A stretch of DNA of 10,000 nucleotides. It comes from Acropora yongei (Eukaryota; Cnidaria; Anthozoa; Scleractinia; Acroporidae). Each line of letters starts with the position of its first letter. Positions within the stretch are counted from its first letter, which is position 1. The DNA lies in contig BLFN01000082.1 of the NCBI GenBank assembly GCA_014634225.1, positions 165,991 to 175,990 on the forward strand. Reading direction: 5' to 3'. The notes under the pieces were generated by a model, which saw nothing but the letters and a program-made list of their open reading frames with translations, searched no databases and was not told the origin of the DNA. Made by a program: the position numbers and the translations under genes. Shown here piece after piece: positions 1-7,679 of this stretch.

Positions 1-460
1 CTATAAATCAATTGAACGTCCACATCGCAGCTCAAAATGGCCAAATCTGGCGGCCGAGGTTCCTTGCCACACTTAATAGTCAATCTTTACGATGGTCGGC
101 TGGAGAACAGCCATCTTTTTGTTGTTTCCTGTTAAAAAGCATTAAAAGCTCGAGTTAGATTGTTCAGTTTACCTCAGGCAACGCCGACAAGAGCGATTTT
201 GAGGCTGCCATTTTGAAAGCAGAGCGGGATTGGGAAGGGTGAATGTTGTACTTCTCCCCAGCCCTCTGTTAGTTTCATCGTCCAACATGGAACCGTCAGA
301 TCAGGCATCTGAACGTCATTAATTCCCAATCTTTCTCTGAGATCCAATACATCTTCTTGAAAAGCAATGTTGCCCTCTAGTCTTAGTTTGACAAGGCTAG
401 CTTTTTTGAAAGTTTTAACTGTCATCCCTTTGTATATTAGAAACACTGCAATTTGCATAC
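1..460 (-). other. Unassigned stretch with an open frame and a possible first coding exon
   Basis: The minus strand is open from an ATG at 458 to a TGA at 174 (94 codons). I do not recognise the product. It has no clear domain, signal peptide or membrane segment. A second reading of the same strand is also possible: an ATG at 211 in a strong Kozak context (AAAATGG) reads MAASKSLLSALPE and ends exactly at 173, where a good donor (GAG|GTAAAC) follows in phase 0. This could be the first coding exon of a gene running off the left edge. An acceptor-like TTTTTAACAG lies only about 45 bp further on, which is too close for a normal intron, so any partner exon would be outside the window. Both readings may be chance. 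Confidence 0.2.
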
Positions 461-810
461 GAATAATCTTCCATTTCTTTTGAAATTCTTCCTCGATCGA
501 CTGCTTTTACATATTTTGGAGCAAATGCCTTGTCCTAACTATCGTATGCCCCAATCACGATGCGACTTCTACATGCAAATTAACTGTCGTTTTAGTAAGA
601 AAAGGTGGATTGCACACTCGCATCAGTCGACATCCAGCTTTGGTGCATATGTTGCAGGCTTCGAAAGCTGAATGCTACAGTCGGGCAGGCTTGAACGCTG
701 CACACGGCCTGTTGATGCGCTTCATGTTTTGCTCATTCGCCTATCTCGTCATGGTAAGGAGGTCACAACAAAATTGAGATGAATACTTAACGATAAAATG
801 TCCATACTGA

Positions 811-879
811 AATGATGATGAATGACGACGAAAATGATGATGACGAAGAAAGTGATAATGATGATGATATTGATGATAC
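811..879. repeat. Imperfect GAT/GAC trinucleotide microsatellite
   Basis: This is a run of GATGAT, GACGAC and GATAAT-type triplets over about 70 bp with scattered substitutions. It is purine-rich on the plus strand. It could be translated as an Asp-rich stretch, but no supporting gene frame or splice context is visible, so it is best taken as a simple repeat. Confidence 0.8.
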
Positions 880-990
880 TGCCAACATGGCAGTCAAGTC
901 GCGGCTTAATGCAGTCACTTTAGGCAGCTTTAGCAATTGACGACAGCAACGGCATATAAATCGTTACTTAAAAATAAACATATGCAAGTA

Positions 991-1180
991 GGGGGGAGGA
1001 ACAGGGGAGTAAATCTCCCTTCTCCCTACTTTCTGAGCCAATTTCTCCCTCCTCCCTACTTTTTATTTCCTCATCCAAGTCCATCCAGTTCAATTCTCCC
1101 TACTTCCAACTTTTCTTTTTCTCCCACCTCCCAACTTTTTTTGGGCCATTTCTACCTCCTCCCTATTCTGTTCCTCCCCC
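991..1180. repeat. Polypyrimidine repeat bounded by a 13-bp inverted repeat
   Basis: The plus strand holds about five degenerate copies of a roughly 28-50 bp unit built on TTTCTCCCTCCTCCCTACTT (near 1012, 1040, 1092, 1118 and 1147). The left edge is purine-rich. GGGGGAGGAACAG at 992-1004 is the exact reverse complement of CTGTTCCTCCCCC at 1168-1180, so the block is closed by a perfect 13-bp inverted repeat. A small stem (GGGAG 1005-1009, CTCCC 1015-1019) sits just inside the left arm. The strand asymmetry could favour triplex or slipped structures. The Ser/Pro/Phe-rich translation of this block is only repeat composition and not a gene. Confidence 0.7.
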
Positions 1181-1195
1181 TCTGCAAGGTCGTGT

Positions 1196-1400
1196 TACAG
1201 TCAAAACTCAATATCTTTCCTTTGTTAAGCGGTCACCCTCTATTAATCGTCCGCTTATCAAATTCCCTAAAAGCAGTCCCCTTATCAGCTATAAATTTGA
1301 GCTCCATTAAGCGGTCACCTCTATTAAACAGACGCGGTCACCACTAAGAATCCCCACTTGGCCAATTTTATTGTATTTCACCTCTACTGAGAGGTCACTT
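1196..1400. repeat. Degenerate GGTCACC repeat, resembling a pogo/Tigger-type transposon end
   Basis: TTAAGCGGTCACCCTCTATT at 1225-1244 recurs as ATTAAGCGGTCACCTCTATT at 1306-1325. Further decayed copies include ACGCGGTCACCACTAAG (1333-1349) and CCTCTACTGAGAGGTCACTT (about 1381-1400). The block begins TA-CAGTCAAAACTC at 1196. TA followed by CAGT and AAGCGGTCACC-type subterminal repeats is a pattern I associate with pogo/Tigger-like DNA transposons and their short derivatives in invertebrates. No matching opposite terminus or transposase frame is visible. I am sure of the repetition but only moderately sure of the family. Confidence 0.5.
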
Positions 1401-1854
1401 AGTCAATAACAATGGGACATTCAGAATATTTCGACACAACGATACGCGAACCGTGTGCTCCAGTTTCTTTCAACAACTCATCAAACACAACATGATATAC
1501 CCGGAGTCCCATTACCCGGAGCCTTCATCTCCCATACAAGTCCTTAGGCTCAACCCTTCCGGGTGTAAAGTTGTTTATAGAAATAGTTTTCGCGAAAAAT
1601 TTGTCACGCCCTAATGCGTAATAACCAATCAACCAATCGGTACGCAGCTCAGTCTTCTTTTTGGTCCTTTTGCTTCACCTTCAAACGCTGTCACTGACCT
1701 CTGTCGCCCAGTGTGAAAATGTTAAACGATAATAAGTCTATAACTGAACAAATAAATAAAAATAATGACAAGACGTCTTCATACATCGAGAGGGTGTGTT
1801 CATAAACTTTGTTATTTCCAGTCGGTGACAGTTTACGAAAAGAAGAGTTTCCCC
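1401..1854. other. Intergenic region after the left receptor gene
   Basis: No gene is recognised here. A plus-strand frame without an ATG start stays open for about 60 codons (about 1430-1613) but shows no domain. Two CCAAT pentamers 8 bp apart lie at 1625-1629 and 1633-1637. For the minus-strand receptor that ends at 1855 this is the 3' side. The nearest minus-strand AATAAA (TTTATT on the plus strand) is at 1367-1372, almost 490 bp downstream of the stop, so the polyadenylation site is uncertain. Confidence 0.4.
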
Positions 1855-2733
1855 CTAAAAGCAACGACATTGCTTGACCGTGTTGATAACCGCTTGCCTG
1901 ACCTCTCTTAACTTCCAGCAGTACAGAATCGGGTTGAGAGTTGAATTTAGAAACGTTAGAGTTAAAGCGATGCCTTCCATCGTTAGAGAAAAAGAAAATG
2001 AAATAGCGTAACTTACTACAGCTAAAGTAATCATCGGTATGAAACACACAACCATTCCCATGTGCAACCACGCAACGCTAGAAGCTAACTTTCTGTACCA
2101 AGCGATGTTGAGAGTCTGGGCATGTCCATCGCCGTGTTGTCGTGAATTGAAGCTGTTGCCAACTTGATTGCGGTGTTGTCGAAGTATCATGGAGATTTTG
2201 AAGAGAGAGATCGTGGAAATGGCGATCGACAGAAATTGAATTAGGGCAGGGATAGCGAAAGTCGAACTTCGGTAGTGCCAAACGAGCCAGACGAATTCTA
2301 CTAGAATAGTAATGATAAGGATAAGAAGTACAACTATGCCCATACGTGTTAACGTGACAACAGATCTGTAGCGAACGCCGAGAAACAGTGCGAGAAGTCT
2401 GTCTACGCTCATTACAGTTGAAATCAAAGTCGAAACGCCACAGAAAAAAAATGCAAAGCCATTAGAAGCTAGACGAAGCCATGAAAGCTGTTCACTATTT
2501 TCCCGGGTAATTACCAAGACGCGAGGAAAGACCAGTGATGCGGATGCTAATGGCTGTCCGATGAGGCCTACCAAAAAATCGGCAACCGCCAGGGATCGAA
2601 ATAGGAATCTTGTTGGCGGATGAAAACAGTTCACTTTACGAAGAGCAATTAAAATAAGAGCATTGCCAAAAGATGCAGTTGTCGAAAAAAATAGGTTCAA
2701 CGTTGAGAAAAAAATGGGCGATATAGGTGTCAT
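1855..2733 (-). CDS. Class A (rhodopsin-family) orphan GPCR, left copy
   Basis: This is a single-exon, 292-residue seven-helix receptor expected in the plasma membrane and coupling to heterotrimeric G proteins. Landmarks are GN24 in TM1, LAVAD52 in TM2, D111-R112-L (DRY variant) at the end of TM3, CFIP with P233 in TM6, and NPILY (267-271) in TM7. The C-tail ends in CRCF, likely a palmitoylation site. Loops and N-terminus are short. The position where most family members have the TM3 disulphide cysteine is R87, and TM5 lacks the usual mid-helix proline. Melanocortin, cannabinoid, lysophospholipid and adenosine-type receptors share these absences, so that broad group is the likeliest home; the ligand is unknown. 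The start is the first ATG after an in-frame TAG upstream and has a purine at -3. It is most like the right copy (shared HPPTRFLFR and VDRLLAL). Confidence 0.9.
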   Translation of the reverse strand: MTPISPIFFSTLNLFFSTTASFGNALILIALRKVNCFHPPTRFLFRSLAVADFLVGLIGQPLASASLVFPRVLVITRENSEQLSWLRLASNGFAFFFCGVSTLISTVMSVDRLLALFLGVRYRSVVTLTRMGIVVLLILIITILVEFVWLVWHYRSSTFAIPALIQFLSIAISTISLFKISMILRQHRNQVGNSFNSRQHGDGHAQTLNIAWYRKLASSVAWLHMGMVVCFIPMITLAVVSYAISFSFSLTMEGIALTLTFLNSTLNPILYCWKLREVRQAVINTVKQCRCF

Positions 2734-2758
2734 TGCTCCACGGTAAGGAAGTGGCTTT

Positions 2759-2833
2759 TGCTGGTTGAGTTCTGATAAAGATGATGGGTGAGTTCTGGTT
2801 GAGGTCTGCTAATGAAGATGCTGGTTGAGTTCT
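2759..2833. repeat. Short direct repeats just upstream of the left receptor gene
   Basis: TGCTGGTTGAGTTCT occurs at 2759-2773 and again, identically, at 2819-2833, exactly 60 bp apart. Partial copies (GGGTGAGTTCTGG, GGTTGAGGTCTGC) lie between them. The block covers about -26 to -100 relative to the receptor ATG and so would fall in its 5' UTR or proximal promoter. A minus-strand frame across it has no ATG start. Confidence 0.7.
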
Positions 2834-2845
2834 CGATGCTTCCAA

Positions 2846-4164
2846 TTAATTTAGTAAAAACCGCAGATAGCCCGGCCCAGCATAATCGTAGATGCAATTT
2901 TGAGGTAAAATTACAGTTCTCTAAAATCTTCCTCTTTGTCCTTATAGTGATTTCTCATAGTCTTTAGAAGTCACAGGGGATTGTTTTTTAAACCACTATC
3001 CATCTCCTGCCTCGAAAATAATCAATTATACAAGATAAAGATTAACATGATCCACATTGTTGCTTCACGACATAGAGCATAAATTGAAAGCTATCGACAA
3101 AGCATGAATGGGATGGATACACGAACTAATGCAATAAAAACTTGGCATGAGGTACTTTTTTAAATGTGTAGCAATTTTCTTTTGGGAAAATAGGGCTGGA
3201 ACTGACTAATTAGAAATCTTTGAGAGACTCTGTAACTCTTCATGCACGGCCTGTGATTACGGAACGAAACAATAGATGAAATAAAACAAGCAATACCCTA
3301 ACCGTGATAACAATGGAAGCTACAGATCATGGGGACCATTAAAAATTGCAGTCTGGAAGAGATAAGTAAGAATTGTGCAAGTATTTTTTTTCCCAAACAG
3401 ATGTGGCCAGCTTTTGGAATTAAAAAAAAGCAACGAAGGCACAACTTTCCCTCCTAATGAATAGTTTAGTTTACATAAATGCTATTTTCCCGCCGTAAAC
3501 GCGGTTGACAACATGGAATTGTTTCGAGTCGCGATTGGTTCGCTTTGTCATTTGTTCACTCTGATTGGTCACAGAACTTTGCCTTTGCGTGAAACTGTTT
3601 TAACTCACTGGTGTTCGTAAATTGAAGGCAATGCAATGCAATTTCATTTCTTTACGTTTGTTTTGTTGAACGATCTGCTCTAGACAGTCATATATGGACA
3701 ATACTTTGTCGATGCCTATTATCTGCGTGCAAATGTTTAGCACTTGATATTTAATGCCACCGTGTTCAAGCGTAAATGTTAACAAGTTATTTGTATGTAT
3801 ACAAAGCTGTACAAAATTTATGCTGGGCGCAGTCAGAGCAGCGAGCTCGTTTAAACGGGATGTAAACGTTACAAATACCGTCTAAATACTTCTCGAGAGA
3901 TTGCTTTCAACGGCTTAGCACGAAGATAAGAAAAGGTTAAAAAATAACAAATTGCTTGGTGCAAAATGCCTTGCATTGAAAGACAGAAGTTGTGCATCGT
4001 TTGACCTTCAACAACGACTTCCGAACAGCTTGGATCAACGAACTTTCGGATATTTCTAAAGTATCTACCGATCCTTGAGGTCACCTGTCCCCTGAAATCA
4101 AAATACAATATAGGAGTACACTTTATGCTGTTTTAAAAGAAATCCTTTTTCTTTCCTATGAAAG
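2846..4164. other. AT-rich intergenic spacer between left and middle receptor genes
   Basis: No gene is supported. Two minus-strand frames of 61 and 79 codons (3600-3785 and 3869-4108) begin at TTG rather than ATG and show no domain. The second follows a fair acceptor-like sequence (TTTTGATTTCAG ending at 4092), so a 3' exon cannot be excluded. Poly-A/T runs are frequent. Two NF-Y-type motifs are at 3532-3570 (listed separately). About 55 bp of 3' flank of the middle receptor lies at the right end. Confidence 0.4.
3532..3570 (+). promoter_or_regulatory. Pair of NF-Y-type (inverted CCAAT) motifs
   Basis: CGATTGGTT at 3532-3540 and CTGATTGGTC at 3561-3570 match the CTGATTGGYY form of the NF-Y site, spaced about 30 bp. 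They lie about 800 bp upstream of the left receptor ATG. They could mark a promoter with an untranslated first exon or a remote element. A similar arrangement precedes the right receptor. The motifs are seen; their function is inferred. Confidence 0.3.
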
Positions 4165-5025
4165 TTATCGACAAAAGCAACAAACATTTTCGATTGTGTC
4201 TCTAGTTGCTCGCTTAACATCTGGGATGTTCCAACAGAGCAACAATGGGTTCAGTGTAGCGTTTAGGTACAAATACAATGTAACTATTCGCCACAGATCA
4301 ACACTGTATCCGAACCCCAGTACCATGTGACCAACACATAAAGTTCCGAAAGGAAGAAAGCAGAGAAGCAAAACCAGCTGTATCCATGCGATACTTGAAA
4401 CTGTCTTCTTGTATCGTGTTACGTTTAGTAAACTTCCTGCGGTTTGGTCTCGTGATCCGATATTTCGTACTTGAGTTTGGCCTTCCTTGAGTTTCAAAAA
4501 TATCTTCACGTAACAGGAAACGGAAGTGAGCAATGCACCGAACATGGAGAGTAAAAAAAAAGTGTAAAAAATTGGGAAATAATTCAAGTAATCTTGTGGG
4601 ATGAAACATGGTACAGTTAGTACAAACCTTGTACAAAACAAACATATTAACAGTGTTCGAACTCGTTTCACGGTTACATGTCTGTACTTCCAGCCCAATG
4701 ACAAAGCGAGAACCCTGTCTATACTTATAAGCGTCGATATCACAATCGAAATCTCGCTCAAAACAAACGTGGAGATTGTGTGCGCTCGGTGAATTTCTCG
4801 GATAACGTTGAACTTGACTTCGATTATTTGCTGCAAATCGAGGACCGCGCCGAGTGGCTGCGAAACGAGGCCAACGCAAAGATCAATCATCGCTAAGAAG
4901 CGAAACAGGAGTTTTGTCGGCGCTCGAATAGAGGACACTTTTCCAAGAGCGACGAGGATAAGTGTATTTGCCACTATTGCAGTGAAGGATAGGAGTAAAT
5001 TCACAGCTATGAATGGTGCCGGCAT
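4165..5025 (-). CDS. Class A (rhodopsin-family) orphan GPCR, middle copy, NPxxY variant
   Basis: This is a single-exon, 286-residue seven-helix receptor. Landmarks are N20 in TM1, D48 in TM2, D103-R104-V at the end of TM3, CFLP with P225 in TM6, and NPLLL (259-263) in TM7. The C-terminus CCFCR is probably palmitoylated. The tyrosine of the NPxxY switch is replaced by L263, which in class A receptors usually changes the inactive/active equilibrium. The TM3 disulphide position is H79 and the TM5 proline is absent, as in its neighbours. It is the most divergent of the three but shares YVKIFLxL and QTQV after TM5 with the right copy. The start is secure: an in-frame TAG lies 24 bp upstream of the ATG, and a TATA box is about 50 bp upstream. 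Ligand and G protein are not predictable from sequence alone. Confidence 0.9.
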   Translation of the reverse strand: MPAPFIAVNLLLSFTAIVANTLILVALGKVSSIRAPTKLLFRFLAMIDLCVGLVSQPLGAVLDLQQIIEVKFNVIREIHRAHTISTFVLSEISIVISTLISIDRVLALSLGWKYRHVTVKRVRTLLICLFCTRFVLTVPCFIPQDYLNYFPIFYTFFLLSMFGALLTSVSCYVKIFLKLKEGQTQVRNIGSRDQTAGSLLNVTRYKKTVSSIAWIQLVLLLCFLPFGTLCVGHMVLGFGYSVDLWRIVTLYLYLNATLNPLLLCWNIPDVKRATRDTIENVCCFCR

Positions 5026-5070
5026 AGCGGGTCGGAAGAGTCGATACTAGAAACCACTCTTTGGAGCAAG

Positions 5071-5078
5071 CTTTTATA
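5071..5078 (-). promoter_or_regulatory. TATA box of the middle receptor gene
   Basis: The minus strand reads CC-TATAAAAG here. It lies 53 bp before the receptor ATG, so transcription would begin near 5048 and give a 5' UTR of about 20-25 nt. An exact TATAAAAG at this distance and orientation is good evidence of a core promoter. I saw no comparable box before the other two copies. Confidence 0.55.
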
Positions 5079-5891
5079 GGCTAATGCGGAAATCCAGGTG
5101 CAAATATTTCACCGAGGATATTGCGTTTAACTATTATCTTTTCCTAGCCATCTATTACAGTTTGGATGAAAAGGATAAGGAAATTAGCTAGTGGCAAAAA
5201 TATTGATTTCTCCCGATGAGTCATTTTAAACCACAGGAGTTAAAAAAAATTAATTAAACTGAAGACGAAGTGAAACCTTTTTTTTTTTAATTAGCGGAAA
5301 AAAAGTTGGACAAAGCATTTCAACAACGCGTTCACACGCGAAGTAAAAATTTGAAATTGCCTACGGTGAAGATCAATTATGTCTGAAAACTTTAATGCTT
5401 GCAAACTCGAAGAGATACCGTTTATATGTCTTACAATCAAAAATACTTTGTAGTGCTAAAAGGAAGAGAAAAAAACAAACAAGCAAAAGACAAGAACAAA
5501 AAAAATCGGTAGCCAGTGTAAAGAAAATGGAAAGATAAATAAGCAATTGTACAGGTTGCATTTTCTTCACAATTTTTGAATAAAAAATAAACCTAGATAT
5601 TTGTCCATCCGAGATTGAATCCATGTTGCATTCACGAAAGCCGAACTAAACCAAATGAGCAACTGGCAAACAGGTACATGCATGCAAGAGTATGAAAATT
5701 CACTTAAATCCCTGGTTTTCCGTAAGCACAGATGCACAGGACTGCAGCTTGTTATTGATGAGTATCTTTTGTTCCAACAGTGTTCCCAAGATCAGAGCAC
5801 AGCAGAATTTCCTAATTCTTGTGCCACAAGCTTAACAGGAATTGACGTTTTTAGGGGCGAAAGCCACGAGACCAGTAACAGTCTCCTCACT
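5079..5891. other. AT-rich spacer between middle and right receptor genes
   Basis: No gene is recognised. The region is rich in A and T runs (for example the T run at about 5279-5288). A minus-strand ATG frame of 83 codons (5373-5624) is hydrophobic only because it reads through A-rich plus-strand sequence (about 5460-5510), so I do not call it a gene. The left part is promoter-proximal to the middle receptor and the right part is 3' flank of the interrupted receptor. Confidence 0.4.
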
Positions 5892-6779
5892 TCAAGAAAA
5901 TCGGGCAAATATCTGCCTTAACCAGTTGGTGCTTTGTACAACTGTATTTTTCAATGCTTGTCTGACTTCACCAATCTTCCAAAAATACACCATTGGGTTC
6001 AGAGTGGCATTCACAACCAACGACACCATAATCCGCCTGTTCACCCCAATTTCAAAGTACTACGATCCCTCTAGTGCGATAACAACGATAAAAAAGCCAT
6101 AACACACAACTGAAGTAAACTGTATCCATCCGACGTTAGAAACTGCCATTTTGTAGCGCGCCATATTGATAGCGTTTACCGCCTGATTATTCGCCAGCTG
6201 AGTTCGATGGTCTTGCACCTGAGTTTGACGCTTTCGTAATACAAGAAAAATTTTTACGTACGAGGCTACTGAAGTGGTTATCGATATCACTAACACTAAT
6301 ACAGTGAAGATAATAGTGATATTAATGTTTGATAACCATTGCACAAACCCCGCGATTAAAACAACTTTTAAAACATTCGCGGCCACTGCAAGACGAACGC
6401 GAAATAGAGTTACGATTTCCTTGTATCTGAGTCCTAACAGCAAAGCTAGGAGCCTGTCAACACACAAGATTGTGGATACCTCTATCGATGTCCAATAGAA
6501 GACAAGACTTAAATTAAAAACGAAAGATCCATAATGAAACAAATAACCAGTGTATGTGTTGTCCCCTTTGTTGGGCCCAGGGAAAATTAGAATTTGGAAC
6601 GAGACCACCAAGTTTAGAAAACCGGAGAGGAAATCTGCGACCGATAGACATCGAAACAAAAATCTTGTCGGAGGATGAAGCGAGCGAACTTTGTAAAGAG
6701 CGACGAGGAGTAGAAGATTGTTCATGGATGCAGTGAAGGATAGAATGAAATCAGTGATCGTCATGTAAGATACCACCAT
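5892..6779 (-). pseudogene. Class A GPCR, right copy, interrupted by an in-frame TAG before TM7
   Basis: From the ATG at 6779 (AACATGG, strong Kozak) the frame runs 239 residues and stops at TAG 6060-6062. The same frame then continues for 55 codons to TGA at 5892-5894 and encodes a complete TM7 and tail, including NATLNPMVYFW and GEVRQAL, which match the left copy. The total of 295 codons equals its neighbours (292 and 286). TM1 N21, TM2 D49 and TM3 D108-R109-L are intact. In TM6 the CWxP motif reads CYGF, so the conserved proline (position 229) is also missing. The C-tail lacks the cysteines seen in the other two copies. An upstream in-frame ATG at 6986 would add 69 residues, but the neighbours argue for 6779. 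Alternatives to a pseudogene are a polymorphic null allele, a base-call error or stop-codon readthrough. A six-helix product would be unlikely to signal. Confidence 0.8.
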
Positions 6780-6992
6780 GTTTCCTGAAATCTTCTCACC
6801 AGTTAAGAACGGAAAATCCTCCCCTGTTTTTCGAATCAGTGGTTTTGGAGAGCGAAAGGATGAGGTAAAAAGACAAACAAAGTGTTGCTTGGTTCTTTTG
6901 AAGTCGACTTTAAAAAGCGTTTTCTGTTGATTAATGTTGACATCAATAAGTACAATCGACAACTGGCTCAATTCCTCGCATTGCATTACCGA

Positions 6993-7127
6993 ACCAATCA
7001 CATGACAATGCAAAACCAATAGCGACTTTCTCGCACTCAGTTGCTCACGAAAAGCGGCGGCTGCATTTGCTCGCTTGACGTTCTGATTGGTTCATTTTCT
7101 AATATGCGTCTATGTGACTGGCCAATG
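6993..7127. promoter_or_regulatory. CCAAT/NF-Y-type cluster upstream of the right receptor
   Basis: ACCAATCA at 6993-7000, CTGATTGGTT at 7083-7092 and GGCCAATG at 7120-7127 are three CCAAT-type elements in both orientations, within about 350 bp upstream of the receptor ATG at 6779. No TATA box was found. The cluster resembles a TATA-less, NF-Y-driven promoter and recalls the pair at 3532-3570. Function is inferred from motif match only. Confidence 0.35.
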
Positions 7128-7679
7128 AAAGAAATCAATTTTAGCAAAATACACGCGTGAAAGAATCGCTAGTCTCTTACATCGATCCAACCATCTGTTC
7201 CCACACAAAGGCTGCAATTGCTTTTTTACCGTGATTCGGTACAATATCAAGAGAAGTTGACCCAAGTACATAAAAATGGGGAAATTACCACACTTCTCAG
7301 AGTGATGTCCGGTCCCATTGCAAAATATAAATCAAGAAAGCTGCGGGAATTTCTACTTGACTGTGAAGAAAAACCTGTCTTTTATTTTCGCGGTCAGGAT
7401 GTTTATATTGTCAAAAGATAACGGACTTTTGCAGAAACCACAATAAGTATAGTTGTTACTTTTTCAGCTTAAAGGAGCCTTTCAATTGTTGTTTGTTTTG
7501 GAGGTGGAAAGAAAGTTATAAACGCTAAATATTATGCGGCTTTACGTCTGGTTTCAATTCATTATCACCGCTCCTGTAGCTCGAAAAAGTGCCTTCTGGC
7601 CGATCATGACCGCTCATACACCATTCAGAGCGAATGGGTGATTATATCGAAACTGCAGCAAGAAACATTAGTCAGAGGA
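7128..7679. other. Intergenic stretch without a supported gene
   Basis: A plus-strand frame of 67 codons (7218-7421) has a hydrophilic, protein-like composition (including KYKSRKLREFLLDCEEKP). However, it opens at TTG with its first ATG 29 codons in, and no domain is recognised. It could be an orphan exon or chance. Nothing else is seen. Confidence 0.35.

Noticed and set aside
937..1347. 136-codon Ser/Pro/Phe-rich plus-strand frame
   Set aside because: It has no ATG at its start and is a translation of the polypyrimidine and GGTCACC repeats.
1430..1613. About 60 open codons on the plus strand
   Set aside because: It has no ATG at the start, no domain and no convincing splice sites, and open runs of this length arise by chance.
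1691..2071. 126-codon minus-strand frame over the end of the left receptor
   Set aside because: It is an out-of-frame shadow of the receptor coding sequence with no recognisable domain.
2636..2845. Upstream frame overlapping the left receptor start, a possible uORF
   Set aside because: It opens at TTG rather than ATG, and its peptide reflects the 60-bp direct repeats.
3600..3785. 61-codon minus-strand frame
   Set aside because: It starts at TTG and has no domain or splice context.
3869..4108. 79-codon minus-strand frame just downstream of the middle receptor
   Set aside because: It starts at TTG with its first ATG 34 codons in. An acceptor-like site near its start leaves a faint chance of an exon, but there is no domain or partner exon.
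4298..4879. 193-codon minus-strand frame inside the middle receptor
   Set aside because: It overlaps the receptor in another frame, has no domain, and the receptor frame carries all the family motifs.
5373..5624. 83-residue hydrophobic minus-strand frame, a possible small membrane protein
   Set aside because: The hydrophobic Phe/Leu/Cys run comes from A-rich plus-strand low-complexity DNA, and no conserved motif is visible.
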